In this document: positions 13,778 to 27,126 of the stretch, piece after piece
How positions within the stretch are numbered: the stretch's first letter is position 1
Layout of the letters: each line of letters begins with the position of its first letter
Source: Ulva prolifera
Lineage: Eukaryota; Chlorophyta; Ulvophyceae; Ulvales; Ulvaceae
Assembly (NCBI GenBank): GCA_023078555.1
Contig: CM041199.1
Coordinates: 1,364,001 to 1,428,000, forward strand
Length of the DNA stretch: 64,000 nt
Reading direction: 5' to 3'
Made by a program: the position numbers and the translations under genes
The notes under the pieces: model-generated
The model's database searches: none
What the model was told of the DNA's origin: nothing
What the model saw: the letters and a program-made list of their open reading frames with translations, nothing else

Positions 13778-16474
13778 ATGTTCTTGAGAAATACGTGGGC
13801 TTTAGCACGCAATGGGCTGCTCAAGCCAAAGTTGTTACCGCTGTTGTACGAAGGTGTCCCGCGAGACGTGAGAGACCACAATCCGCAACTACCTTCAATG
13901 GCCCATTCAGCAAGGCTGTTTGCTGAAGGCCAGTGTGTAGCCCAGGCTAAGTTGTCCAGTCTACTGCAAGACACCGTTGGCACTGAAGCGCCCTTCGGGC
14001 ACATCTCTGCCGACAATCCTTCGTCTGCGACTCAGTATGAAGTACGAGCCACCACTATGCATCCCATACATCAAACATGATCAGCTGCTGAGTGATTATG
14101 TGGCCACATTGCTCTCTAACGTGCTCCTTGCGTTTGTCGCGTCAGTCAGTGCGAACTTTAAATTCATGGAGTTTCCCCCTACTCTGATGCAGTTCGAGCA
14201 TCGACGCGCCGGAAATATACGTCTATAGCCTTTGTGTCCCTCCTGCAGCACTGAGGGCGTGTGCATGGAAAATTTCAATGCTTCGGCCTTTTAAAACAGT
14301 ATTCCTGCCAAACGCCTTCGAGCTAAGCTGCAGGTGCACGAAAGCAGATCGCAGGCTCTGTTTGATTCTTGTTGGGAGAAACTAGAAAAACGGCTGGGCT
14401 CGGTGCGCTTGAACTTTGCTGTCGCCTGCTGCGACATTTCGCACGCTGTTCGCCATCTTCACATTCACTGTGTGCAGACGATTGTGACACCGAAAGAAAT
14501 AATATGGCTCAATGGCCCTCCTGGAGCGGGAAAGGGCGCAAATTTAGAGTTCATCAAGCGGATACGCGGGTTGTCCCATTCGGCAGTGATGTCCACAGTG
14601 CTTGCAAGGCATCCCGAGACGGCCTCCATAATGGAAAACGGGGGCCTCGTGTCTGATGCAAAAGTTTGTGAATGCCTACTTGACGCAGTGTTTGATCCTG
14701 CTTACGCAAGCCCGCCGGGATGTATCGTGGATGGATTTCCGCGCTCCGAAATCCAGGTGCGACAGCTTTGCTGCTCAGCTCACAGCCTCGTCAAATACTC
14801 CTCCCGATGTGCGACGCATGTAGCCGCTTCGTGACATCACGCCCACTGATATGTCATCGTCAGTCACAGTGTACTTCCGCGTGAGTTATGTTCACTGCAG
14901 TCAGTCATGGCTGTCGCACATCGATGAGGTCTGGCGATGCCCAGAACGGAGCGCGAAGCACTTGGACGCTTCGGTGCAAGCAATGTCGCAGCCCCATCTC
15001 ACCCAACTTGAAGCCAGCGTACAATGTCTGCTGCGACAGGGGCATGTTTTCGTCCTCAGTCAACATGAGCCAGCACGCGATGTTAAGGCTGTTGGTGAAT
15101 GTGTCAAAACAGACGCACTTTGACCACACGGTCACATCAGCACCAACAATGCTCAGACATAAGTTCGTAGTTTCTGGCAGCACGTCATGATACAGCACAG
15201 CATGATGGTGCTATTTCAGAGGCATTACCCCATGCAAGCATTACTGCAGCCTGCTGCCAGTCGGAGGACTAACCTGCACCAGTCTCGGCTGTGGTGGTGC
15301 CTTGCATGCCATGTTTATCGCTCAACGATAAGCGGCACAGCCGTCCGCCCTGACATCCCATCAGCTCACCTGTGGCCAAAGCGCTGCTTACTGTCCTCAC
15401 TCGTCAGCGGGCCCAGGCGGGTATCGCAGTAGGCATGCAGGGGGTGCCACGCCCAGCCAGCGAATGCACATACACATTGGATGCCCGACTACATCGTCAC
15501 AACGAAGAATGTTCCAGAAACAGGCACCAAGTCTGCGGCACTATATGACCTAGACGCCTCAACCAGCCCCAGTCGCTGGAGTATTTTGCAGGGCGCGGTG
15601 GACTCGGCCATGTCCGCATACACACGAACACACGCCACAGCTGCCATAGACAGCTTAAACCTGAGCATCACAGGTGGGGTGTACCTCATGCAGGTGGAGT
15701 TCATCAAGCACCTGTACGCGCACCTCAACACGCGGTATGCCGCCAACGTCGACGCGCCGCAGCTGCGCGCCATGTTCCCGAAGCCCTCCTTCAAGATCGT
15801 GGTGCTGTACGTCAACGAGGCCGTCTCGATCGCCCGCCAGATGGCGCGCCAGACGAAGTCGGCCATCCACAACCAGAAGGTCCGTGAGGCGCTCGCAGGC
15901 AACATCATGTGCGCCCCGCCGATCCGCCCACAGCTGCTGCTCTGCAGTCTCTCCATCGCTGCAGGCCGGCCGCCGGTGGATGTCCCCGTATACTCTCATG
16001 GCGTCTGTCTGTGCGGAGTCGCCCTTCAAGATCTGTGATGTAGCTCAACCTCTCATGTGCAGAGAGGAGCGTGGCACGGACAAGTCGGCGGACAAGTGCC
16101 GCCTGCGGTACCGCGTCTTCCGGCAGCACTACCCCGCGCTCACGCGCCTGCAGGCGCTGATGCCCTTCTCCGTCATCGACGCGACGGGCTCGCTCGAGGA
16201 GTGCGAGGCGCAGATCGCGCACGAGCTGCGATACCAGAGCTCCCTGGACCTCGACGAGCGCACGTACGCGGCCGTTGCGCGCATCCCGCTCGCGCGCGAG
16301 GTCGTGCAGCACTCCCGGCAGCACCTCGTGCAGCGCCTCGACGAGTACCAGCTGTCCCACACCGAGACGTTCCACAAGGTGCGGCCTGGCACAGATGCTG
16401 CGTGGGTGCTGCGGAATGGGATCGGGCGTGATGTGGAGGTTGGCGTGGCGGTGGCTGCTGCTTCAGGGGCGCGC

Positions 16475-16523
<49 letters not shown>

Positions 16524-17516
16524 CATATGTGTGTGTGTGTGTGTGTGTGTGTAGAGGCGTAAGTGCTGCAGCGGTGCCGGTGTGTGGCTGGTGCGGTCAA
16601 GGCTTCAGGAGTGCAGTATATGCCTGAGATGCTGGGCGATTGTGTGCCTACGTTGGTGTGAGTTGCGGGGTGAGGCGGGCGCTGTCCTCATGCCACAAAG
16701 CCGCGGTGCGATGCAGGTGTTGAGCATCCTGCACGAGGAGACGCTGCCCCAGATCTGCAGCAACGCAATGGCGGGCTTTGTGGAGTTCACGAGCAAGGAC
16801 GACGTCTTTGAGAAGCAGTACGGCAGCTGCGACATGTTCATCGACGTCCTGACGGACCGCGGTTTTGGCGTGTCGTACACGCGGCGCGTGTCGCCGGTGC
16901 CCGTGCGCATTGACTCCGCTACCGGCGCCGTCTTCTCGCGCCGCTTCATCACGCACGCCTTCCGCATCCAGTTCCCCGGCGGCACCGTGCGCGACGTGCG
17001 CAACATCCAGACTCAGCTCAGCTCCAAGTGCGTCCCGCCCACCCCTCCCTCTGATCGTCGGTGTGAAAGCTGACTATAGAAGCGCTTCTGCTGGTTTCTG
17101 TTGGCGTCTGCTGTTTCGATATCATCGTCTGCGCGTAATCCTGCATCTCGGACCGTGCTGCACCCTTGCCTGCTCGTGGGCGCCGACTTGCGTGATCTGC
17201 TGCGACGGTTCTGTCTACACACACACACAGTCCTTCTGGGTCGGCTCTATCAGCCCCCTCCTTGTGAATGGGCCTTGAGCTCACCACACATTCGCCCAGG
17301 CTGCTCCCGCTGGCTGCGCAGTAGCCTCTCTGTGTAGCGCCTCCTTGCAGCGGCATCATGGCCGCATGTATGTGTGTGCGCAGGACACGCGTCGGGCAGG
17401 ACAACCCGCTGCTCACCACAAGTGTCATCCCCGAGCACCTCGACCACGGCAAGAAACCGGGAGCCGGAAGCAGCGGCGTCCGCAGCCACCAGGCGCATGA
17501 CGCCGCGCTCGGCTAG
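13778..17516 (+). CDS. Adenylate-kinase-family protein with long plant-type C-terminal extension
   Basis: Exons: 13778-14041, 14334-14402, 14478-14756, 15694 to about 15879/15883, about 16063-16378, 16717-17027 and 17384-17516. The 75-nt intron 14403-14477 keeps frame, so retention is possible. The N-terminus (MFLRNTWALARNGLLKPKLL) is basic and amphipathic, suggesting mitochondrial or plastid import. The kinase core has the P-loop IWLNGPPGAGKG, the AMP-site segment ENGGLVSDAKV and DGFPRSEIQ, joined across a 937-nt intron to VEFIKHLY. A typical nucleoside monophosphate kinase transfers phosphate from ATP to AMP. After the core, ERGTDKSADKCRLRY, HELRYQSSLDLDERTYAAVA and MFIDVLTDRGFGVSY match, from memory of plant proteomes, a conserved extension in a plant adenylate-kinase-like family. 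Its role is unknown to me. Two alternative sites at the exon 4/5 junction cannot be separated by eye. Stop is TAG at 17514-17516. Confidence 0.85.
16477..16552 (+). repeat. GT microsatellite in an intron of the adenylate-kinase-family gene
   Basis: About 76 bp of GT dinucleotide with one interruption (ATGCATAT), inside the intron 16379-16716. Confidence 0.95.
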
Positions 17517-18581
17517 CTGCCCGCCACTGAGCCGCGCCTGCCGCTCGCCAGCGACGCCGTCTGCTCGAGATTGCACAGCTGCGACGTTATCAAACTGGGT
17601 GCTGCGGGGGCTGATGGTGGCCATGCAGGGGTGAGCATTGCTGAGCCGCATGAGCAAGGGGGGGGCGGGCTAGTGCGCCACGGCGACATGCCCTGGCCTG
17701 TACGGCGCGGTGTCTGTGGCATCGGTGCTACAGGTGTCAGAGGGGGAGGGGGGGGGGGGTGAGCGCTGCTGTCGCAGAGCTGCTGGCTGCATCCGCGGCC
17801 GTGGCTGCCACTGTGCCGTATCAAATAAGCGCTCTCGTTGTTCATGGGGTTTGACCGTGTCCGTACAGGGCAGTCGGGACCCTCTGCGGCGGCTGACACA
17901 CGCTGCCCTGGTGCCGACGCCCTCTCACAGTAGCACCGTTCGTTTTTGCCTGGTACCTGGTTCAGATACCAGCTGCTGCAGCGGGCCTCGTCTTGGCGGT
18001 TCCGCCGCCTGTGATTGCACTTGTGTGGAGGGGCGCAGTGTCCCTGTGATTCAGCGGTGCGGCGGCATGCTGCTGGTGCTGCAGCGGCCTCAGCTTCTGT
18101 ACATGCTGGAGCGGGTGGCTTGGTAGGTAGGTAGGACTTGACTACTGTCTGTTTGTAGGTGTTTGATCTGACATGACTGAAAAAACAGCGATCCCAGAGT
18201 CCATTCCAGAGTCGACCAGTAACATCCCAGCCTGCAGGAGGCGAGTGCCCAGGAGCTGCCGGGGGTGCAGACCAGCCCCCTGCAGGCCAGCCGTGTGTGT
18301 GGTGGTAGGTAGGCGGCTGTGTGTCGAAGCAGTCTGTTTCAGGCATGCGCCACCGTTGGTGGCTGCTAGAGGCTTACTGAGATCGTGTATGTGTTGTGTA
18401 ACATGCCATCGCCACCAGTTTGTCAGTGGATGATGTCGGTGCTTGGAGGCAGCCGCACTGATGAAAAGTGACACGAGAGCTGCATGCAGATGCACTGGTC
18501 TGCTGCCGCTGTGGCCTTGTGCACGAAGCAGGGCCTCCTCTGGTGCGCAATGACACGGCCATGTACATGTGATCTTGTTTC
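17517..18581. other. No supported gene
   Basis: A 277-codon minus-strand frame (17513-18346) is proline/cysteine-rich and lacks domains. A G-tract lies near 17745-17759. Nothing else is convincing. Confidence 0.45.
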
Positions 18582-19286
18582 CTAGGCATACACTTTCTCC
18601 CATTCGCTGTGTTTGTTGTGGCCGGTTCGAATCCAGGTGCCTACCAGGTTGCTCTCACAGCCAGTACATCCCAGGCTGCCATCTGCCACATTTAGTGATT
18701 CTGCTAACAGTGTAGACCGCACTGCTGCCATCTCAGCACGAATCAGCCTTGCTTGACAAGCCACCCTGCATGCCATAAACGAACGCATCTGAAGTACATC
18801 GTCAAAAGCAAAGCCTGTCCCCGTGGAACTATAATAGATTAGCGCCACTGCTGCGCAACAGCCAGGACGAGTTATCGTTATGTACTGATGATTCACCAGC
18901 CATATCCCATGGTCAATGGGCCAGCATTCCAGTAGCAATGCAGCTGGATTTATAACTGTAATATGTGCAGACACACATCTGCGTAGAAACTAAGCTATTG
19001 GCCTGCAATACAGGACTTCAGATAGCTCAAATCGGCTAGTCTGGGGTACTGATGATGAGTTATCTGTGCACAGAACAGCCATGACACGTCCACAGATGAC
19101 ATGTCCACAGAGCATGTCACAGAGGTGACAGCATTCACATGCAATACCAACTGATTGACAGATCTCGATCACGGTCCAAGCCACTGCCGCATCAATTGTG
19201 ACTAGTTCTTGCATAGTTAACAGCTCTGGTGATGCAAGGCATATGGCACAGGCAAGTGAGCTCGGGAGATTGCTTGCTAAAATGCT
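18582..19286 (-). pseudogene. Possible broken open frame, unknown
   Basis: Two minus-strand frames, 19361-18990 and 18974-18582, are in the same register and separated only by one TAG (18992-18990) and five codons. Together they would give a roughly 250-residue protein. The upper part begins in LINE tail sequence. Segments such as CAICLASPELLTMQELVTID and LLECWPIDHGIWLVNHQYIT look protein-like but match nothing I know. It may be a decayed transposon gene, an intron-containing gene, or chance. Confidence 0.2.
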
Positions 19287-19526
19287 AACTACATACATAC
19301 TGTGATTTCCTAGCAACGGCTCGCTGCCCGGCCTCTGTCCTTTGTAACTACATACATACATTGCTCTTGTGCTCCGTACGGGGCTTCAATATTTGGCTGG
19401 CATCACCGGCACGGCTGTGGTACGTGCTCGTTCCCGGCGTAGTGCCATGAATGAGTGAGTGAATTTGCGGATGGATTCCTAGGAACGGCCCGTTGCCCGG
19501 CCTGTCTCCATTGTAACTACATACAC
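19287..19526 (+). mobile_element. Two nested LINE 3'-end fragments
   Basis: A short copy (TGTGATTTCCTAGC to CCTTTGTAAC) preceded by ACATACATA ends in ACTACATACATACAT. It is directly followed by a second 5'-truncated copy starting TTGCTCTTGTGCTCCG that ends ATTGTAACTACATACAC. The second copy is more diverged (for example CCTGTCTCCATTGTAAC), so the two insertions differ in age or source. Confidence 0.8.
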
Positions 19527-21258
19527 TGCACTGAGGGTATGAACCTCGTGCAGGCCTTTGATGCCATCAGAATTTGACACTCCTCTGATGTGATATGACT
19601 TCGATGTCATGTGGCAGTGTCTCGAAGCACCAGTACTGCAGTACTTACCGGGACAGGTTGACACACAATGTAACGTGGTATCAAGAGTGTGTGACAAGTG
19701 TAGCATTGTGCACACAGCGTACTGGGAACGCATTGGAAAGCTCACACATGCGCAGTGGTGTACAGGAAGCCTTGCTTCCCTTGGGATCTGGTGCATTCTT
19801 TCACTCGATGCGACACCACCCCATTGGAACAGCAAGAATGGCACAGCTCAGTGGTGTAACCTGATCTCCAACTGGCCAATCATGAACAAGCAAAGCTTCC
19901 ACAGGCGCGCCGCGCGCACTCGCGACTCATCAGGTGCAGCAACTCAGACAGTTTAGTCACCGCCGTCGGTTGCCCCGCCCTCGTATTGACCCTGACTTGT
20001 CAGACACTTCTGTTGTACATCTCAGGAATGCAACTGATGGCTAATTACACCTCTCTCTGTGTTACGCATCAACACACCACAGCAACTCCCGCCACCCTCA
20101 ATCACACGCTGCAGCAATCCCCTCGACACCTATCTAACAGCTCGCTGTCCAGGCCATCTCGCGGCCCCAACACCAAATGCACAAGGATCATGTCACAACT
20201 AGGACACATGCCGCCAGCGCAGCTGGTTCAGCCGTTCATTACGCCACCCAAACTCTCCCGAGACACCGGTGGGCCTCCACTCTCACACCCCTCCCCTCAA
20301 GTCTCACCAATCACCCTCAGCCCCCCCAACATCACACCGGCCCCACTCTTAAACCCACCCATAACCGCGCCCCCCTACGCTGCCTCCACTGCCAACACAG
20401 CCACGCTGGGATGTCACTACTGGATTCGCAGCAGGTAAGGCAAGCGCCTGAGCCTACCCACGTCAACGCAGCACTCTCTCAGCTGCGGCAGCCCCTCCAA
20501 CCACACATACTGGCCAATGCACACAGAACAGCTGCAGCGGCGGCGGTGCCACACCGGGGAACACCCCATACAAACCCTGCACCCTTTGCATCCAACTCCA
20601 CGATATCATCCGCCGGGACGCCAAAACCTCTAAAACTGCCACCCGCGCTCGAGGGCCCACGCCTGCCCGTGTCCCACACCGACCCCTGACAGCTCAACAC
20701 GCTGACAGCGCAGCATGCGCCACGCAGCGGGCAGCACAGCACTCGCTGAGACCTGCCCGAGACTGGACCCTCCACAATGGCCGTATCGCAGCACACGCTG
20801 CGCACAGCACGCGCCGACAGCAGCGCGGGCCCGCTGGAGCCACGCCGGCGGCCGCAGCGAACCCGCCTGAAATGCCTACCAGGAAAGCAAAGGAAACGCC
20901 CAAGCGCGCAATGGCAGTGCCCGCACTGGGGGAAGCACATTCTTGGGCACCACAAACTCTCTCACACACAAACACACACGCGCGCCCGCCACACCGCATC
21001 ACAAGCGGCACAGCATGCCATACACGAATCGCACGCAGCTGCGTCCGTTGCGATCGGCGGCGCACACGACCCGCAGCCGGCACTACGGCCCGACGCGAAA
21101 CTGAAGACTCACCAGACTCACCGCTTCTACCTCCACATCACACTCCGCCACTCGCACTGTACAGCCACACAAACTCAGCGGTCGCTCGGCAGCTCATGGC
21201 CCGACGCGAGCCTCGATCATCACCATGTACACAGCCCGCCTCACTCGGGGCGCGCGGC
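19527..21258. other. Mostly non-coding; unassigned plus-strand frame
   Basis: A 115-codon plus-strand frame at 19609-19956 contains Cys/Trp-rich sequence (RVCDKCSIVHTAYWERIGKL) and may be a transposon remnant. From 19980 to 21200 the plus strand is strongly C/A-rich, so long frames occur on both strands (for example 20177-20689 plus) without domains. This includes the 3' flank of the Mei2-like gene. Confidence 0.4.
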
Positions 21259-24200
21259 CTAGCTGCCGTCACGCGTACTGGAAAAGGGAAACTCCTGCGA
21301 CAAGCGGCTGCAGCCCGCGGAGCCGCCGCCGCCGCCCGCCGTCGGCGTGCCGCCGCCGCCGGCCTCCACGCTCGCCGCGACGCTCGGCGGCCCGGCCTTC
21401 GGGGAGTCGAGGCTGTCGCGGCTCGGGCGGCCGCTCCGCGCCGCGGCCCGCCGAGCGCTGGAGTGGCTCGAGTGGCTCTGCCGCCGCGGCGCCGGGAACT
21501 CCTCAAAGATCGGGGTCTCGCCCGCGAGGTTGATGAGCACCGGCCGGCACTTCTTGTCCTCATGCATTAGGGAGGAGTTCTGGAAGTGGTTGACGAGGGC
21601 GGAGCGCGTCTGGATGCGTGCGTACGCGACGCAGCACCTCTTCTCGCTGTTGAAGCGCTCCCAGCCCTGGTTGTGGAAGCGCTCGTAGAAGGCCAGCACC
21701 GCCTGCACACCGCATGCGAGTCGGGGTCGGTAGGACGCCCGGGTATCGGTAGCACGCCTGGGCGGTGTGTTTGTGCAGAATCCTGTGCTTGTGCAGAAGC
21801 ACCGGTGCCTACTCCGCGGGCTCGCCATGCCCAGTGTGTCGCCCGGCGGGCTCTGCTGTCGACAGACAGGCACCACACAGCCACGTCAATCACCTCCTCC
21901 ATTGCAGCACACGGGACTAAACCAACCATGAGTCCCACGTCACGTGGTCCAGGGTACGCTGCATATCCATGCAGCCACACGTCCTACTTGAACGCCTCGA
22001 CCAAAACGCCCCCGTTCGCCCCGCACGTACAACCACATCGCGCACACAGACGCATGCATGTCCCAGACGGATGCAGAAACAGGCAGCGGGGGCGCACGTC
22101 GGTCGTCGCCATGTTGATGAACGCGTAGCCGACGTTGCAGTGGTTCTTGAAGTCGATGGGCAGGTAGAAGAAGTCGTACTTGCCGAAGAAGCCGCCGTCG
22201 TCGATCGTCTGCATCAGCACCTGCACCCCGGCACCCGCCGTCACGCAACGCGCCACTCACCGCCTCACACACGGCGCCCACGGTCCACCATTCACCGCGC
22301 CTGTGTGGCCACATCGCCACCGCAGCCACCGCAGCCAGGCGAGGGCGTGCGCCACAGCCGCAAACGGTCGCTATAAGAATCTTATTCAAGGGGGTTCAGG
22401 GCGGAGCAGGGGGGGATACCTTCTGGGTGTACTTGTTGGGGATGTTGCGGATCATGAGGGTGGTGCGGGCGTCGAGGCCGGGGCCGTTGCCGATGGCCTC
22501 GCGTGAGACCGCAAAGTGCTCGCCGCCGTGGCTGCCGCGGCGGCCGCTGCCGTGCTCCAGGAAGTCCCCGACGCTGTTGCAGCTGCCCGCCGCCGACGCC
22601 TGCATTGCACAACACCGGCCGTGTCAGCTGACAGCGTGACCCCACGGCACCGCACGCATGCACGGCCGCCGCCCGGGCTGTGACCATCATGCAGCACCCG
22701 ACAGTGGTAGTTAATAAAGTACATTTGCACTTGCGCGGTCTGCAAGTGACTGTGGGTTGGTGGCGAATCATCAGGGCACGGGCCAATGCATGGCAGAGCC
22801 CCGCGGCACCACCAATCACTGGTCGCGCCCAAGAGACACATGTGAACAATTAACCTGAAGTTGCGTGCAAGGCGCTATCAAATGCAGCATCCCCGGCACA
22901 GCAACGGGGTTGCGGCAGGTGAGGGGGGGGCGCACCGGGAGGGAGGACGCGGCACTATGCGGGCCGCCACCCGCTAACGGAGACCTGCTGTGGCGTGCGG
23001 AAATCGGCCGTGGTGCCGAGCGCCCGTTTGAGTGGCCGCCGTGCATCGGCGACACGCCGCGGCCCGACGCACGGCCGGGGGACGTGAGGTCGCCGTCGAG
23101 GGACGAGGGCGCCGGGGGCGGCGGGGAGGGGGTGTACTGCATCCCTGAGAGGGGGTGCAGCCCACGCAGCCCGGACGGAGGCATGCGCGGGGAGTGCGGC
23201 AGGCTGCTGCATGGGCTGCCGCCGTGGCTGCTCGGGCCCCCCATGTGCCACGCCGGCGGCGCCGGCACCTGTCCGCCCACCTGCTGCTCCATCACCATCT
23301 GCCCAACCGCGTGCCGATGCATGTGGCCGAGCTGCTCAAGAAGGTGCTGGTGCAGCCGCGCCTCGTGCTCCTCTGGCGGGATGGTGGGGTCGCGGGCGAG
23401 CGCCGCGGCCGCCGACGCCGCGGCGGCCGCGAGCGTCGCCGGGAGGCCGCCCGGGGGCGGCGTGCCCGCCGCCATCGGCGACCCGCCGCCGCTCGGCGGC
23501 GGCTGCGGCGGCAGCGCCTGGGGTGGCGGAGGAGGCGGCGGCGGCGGCTGCTGCTGCTGGGCCTGCTTCGGCGAGCTCACCCCGCGCGCAGCCTGCACGG
23601 GCGGCAGCTGCGGCGACACCGGCGGTGGCGGAGCCGCCGGCGGGGCTGGCATCGGCTCAACCGGGGGAGGCGGTGGGGGCGGCGGCGGCGGCGGCTGCAG
23701 CGCAGCGTGCTGGCTCGGCTCTCCTCCATGTGATCCACCGCTCCCTCCGGCCCCCATCATCGAGGACACCATCGATTGGTACGCCCCGTCCACGTCGCTG
23801 ACGGGTGGGGGGAAGCCCGGTGGGGGCACGGCCTGCTTCATGAGCGAGCCGTACATGCCCTGCATGCCATGCATCCCGCCGGCCGCGTCGCCCATCGGGG
23901 AGTGCGAGTAAGATGCGGAGCTTGGCCCGGGCGGTGGCGGAGGTGGTGGGGCCCAGCCGCGACGTGGGCCGAGGTCGTCCAGAGAGTCTGCAGCGCCGGG
24001 GGTGTCAGGGGGTGTCGAGAAGCTGTCCCCGCCGCCGCCGCCGTGGCCCGCGCGGCCGCGAGGCCGCTCCGCCGAGGCCCCGAAAAACTGCCCGGGCATG
24101 CCCGGGCCGGGGGGCGGCACCATGTGCAGGCCATGGCCGCCGCCTAGCGGCGGCGGAGGGGGCGGGGGCGGCGGGGGCGGCTGCTGCCCCCCCACCATGC

Positions 24201-27089
24201 CCCCACCCTTCCCAGACCCCTGGATCATGAGGTTCTGGAACATCGCCTGGAGGTCGCCAGCGCTCGGCGAGAGCATCTGGCCGCTGCCGCCGCTCGCCCC
24301 CGCGCCGCCGCCGCCGCTGACGGACGGCAGCACCTCGCCGCTCCCCAGGGAGCCTGCGGCGAGGAGGTCCGTCTGGCTTGAGCTGTTCTCCGAGTGCAGC
24401 GCCTGGAGGTTCTGCTGCGAGTTGCGGGCGCGCCGCACGCCGCCCGGCCGGCTGAGCTCGATCTTCAGCTGCCGGCCCGCGAGGGTCACTCTGTTCAGGC
24501 CTACACAGCAGACTACCACAGTGTCACGCCTCCTCCAGCCTCAGCTCACCCACATACAGGAGTCAACAAGAGCTAGCTCTAAGAGAGAGCACGCTGGAGC
24601 AGTCCGCCACGGCGGACGTCGAGGTGTGTTACCGGTGCCCCTCCACAGAAGCGCTCAGCAAGCATGTGCATTGACCTGACAGGAACACTGCGCAGGGTGT
24701 TGCCGCTTCACCCGGCTGCACACAGTCTTCCACGGTAAGGCCGGACTGCCACTGCGAGCAACGGATACGACAACACCGGAACATGAGTCACACACAACCC
24801 CAACCCGCCGCGCCAGTTGGTGATCGCTCCAGCCGATGCCGTGCCAGCAAAGCCGCAGGCAGGGAGGCAGGCGCACCCTGGAGCGCGGCGTGCGCGTGGC
24901 GCGAATCGTAAAACTCCACAAACTTGTGCCCCTCCTTCTTCGGCGTGCTGCGGATCTCCTTCACCTCCCCGAACTGGCTGAACAGCTCGAGGATGCGGCC
25001 GCGGGGGATGGAGGAGTCCATGTTGAAGACCACGAGCGTGCCCTGGTTGAGGTCCGGCTCGGACGCGTTCTCCTTCGGCACCGAGTAGTGCACATCGACC
25101 GCGCGCTGCCGCAGCATGAACCCCTGCGCATACCGCCGCTGGGTCACGGGGCGCAGCCACAAACCCGCCGCTCGCGCAGACGCATGCTGCTCATCGACCG
25201 ATGACGCAATACAGGCACGCCCGCCACGCACCCGATTCCGCGCTGTTATGGAGACGCAGGCAAAGTGTAGAGTGGTAAAAGCAACTGCCGGAGGCCATCA
25301 CAGGCTCCACGTGTGGTCAGCTACCGCGATTGCCGCTCAGTCGGGTGAGGGAGCAGTGGGAACGCGTGGCGGGACGGGGGAAGCCTCACCTGGAGGACCT
25401 GCTTGGCGCGGGTCGAGGCGCGGATGTCGTGGTACGAGATCATCACGAAGCCGCGGTGCTTGCAGGCGGTGTACATGCTGCGGACCTCGCCGCACTGGCT
25501 GAACAGCGTCAGCAGCTCCTCGTCGGTGGTGTGGATGTTGATGTTGCGCACGAAGAGCGTGCGCGAGGGGTACTCGCCGAGGGGGTGCTCCGCGGGCGTG
25601 CGCCCGAGCGCCGCGGACGCGGCCGCAGCCGCCGCCGCGCCGATCTGGCTCAGGGACGCCGCGCTCGCGTTGCGGTGCTTGAACAGGTCCTGGCCCACAC
25701 TGCCCCCGCCTCCTCTCTGCACACGCGGGAGCCAGTCAAGGCACCGCAACTGGGATCGGGCAGCTCCACCTGCGCGGTCGCAATCAAACGACAGACAGAC
25801 CGATGATGAGCACAAGCCATCTCCAGGAGATATCGCGCCGAGAAGTGTGCACATAGTCTGCTTGCACTGACCATGCAGCAGCAGACGGTGAGGGGGGGGG
25901 GCACGCACCAGCGCTGGCATGTTGCCTGCAGATCCAGCATACACGCCGCGGGAGTTGCGCGCCAGGCCGCTCAGCTGCGGGTGGCTCCCGCCACGCATCC
26001 ACGGGCTGGCGGCCTGACCCTGTGCGCCGGGGAAGCCCTCTGCGGCATCGTGTTGCGGCATCATGCCCGTGGCACCATATGTGGCACCTGGCCCGCCGCC
26101 CACATCACCTCCCCCGCCGCCGTCCGGGTGCCACGAGGCCGGCATCTGGTCCCATGCCGGGCCCGTCTGCCACTGCCGCGGCGACAGCGGGCCCTGGCCC
26201 GGCCCCGGCACCGCAGCTGCGGCGGCCGCCGCAGCGGCCGCTGCAGCGGTGCTCACAGTGTCGAGCCCCATCAGCGCCGGGGTGCTGTTCGCATGCCAGC
26301 CGCGGGCGAGCGTGCTCTGCCGCGGCCCCTCCGACATGCCGCCGCCCCCACCGCCGCCGCCGCCGATGAATGTCCGGTCAAAGAATGAAGACCCGCCGGC
26401 GCCGGGGGTCGACCCACCGTAGCTGCCGTACTCCGGGATGCCCTCGCCAAACTGCCCGCCCGGCCACGCCATGCCGGCGCCGCCCTGCTGCTGTGGCATC
26501 TGCTGCTGCTGGTGGGGCCACCGCAGGTCCGAGCCGGTCTGTGCGGGCGACGCCGAGATATTTCCGGCGTCGGACGACAGCTCCGGCAGCTTGAGGGACG
26601 GGTACATCGCCTGCCGCATCGCCGGGTACATCGCGTCGCGCAGCAGCAGCTCGGTGGAGTAGTCGCGGTCCGGCCCAGACGGCAAGGTAGGCTGCTGAGC
26701 GGCTCCATTGCCGCGGGCCGCTGACGATGCGGCGGCTGCGGCGGCAAGCTGCTTCGCAGACGCGGACCGCATCGCCCACAGCCGCTGCTGGCTCCCGTTG
26801 GACACGTCGGGGCCGCTGAAGTGGCCTCCTGGAAGTCCGGTCGGAGCGTCAGCTGCTGCTGCGCCCTCAAGGTCGTCCGGTCGGCCGCCGTGGTGGCCCA
26901 GGAATTGCTGACCGTGCGCGTCGGCCTGTGAAGGGTACGCCTGGGCGCCACCAAAGCTGCGCGGTGGTTGACCCGGCTGAAGGTGGTGCGGTTGGAGGTC
27001 CTGGGCGTGGGGCGAGTTGGCAAGGGTCACTTCATACGCATCGGCCAGCGAGCTGGGCGCTGTATGCTGCTGCGGGTGCTGCTGCTGCC

Positions 27090-27126
<37 letters not shown>

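Noticed and set aside
17513..18346. 277-codon minus-strand frame
   Set aside because: Proline/cysteine-rich with no domain or homolog-like block, partly antisense to the last exon of the adenylate-kinase-family gene.
18620..18650. GGTTCGAATCC T-arm-like motif
   Set aside because: No acceptor stem, D-arm or anticodon arm can be folded on either strand around it.
20177..21262. Overlapping plus-strand frames of up to 170 codons
   Set aside because: Strongly C/A-biased strand gives long frames by composition; no protein-like blocks.
22865..24679. Long plus-strand Gly/Arg/Ala-rich frames
   Set aside because: Antisense shadows of the Pro/Gly-rich exon 5 of the Mei2-like gene.
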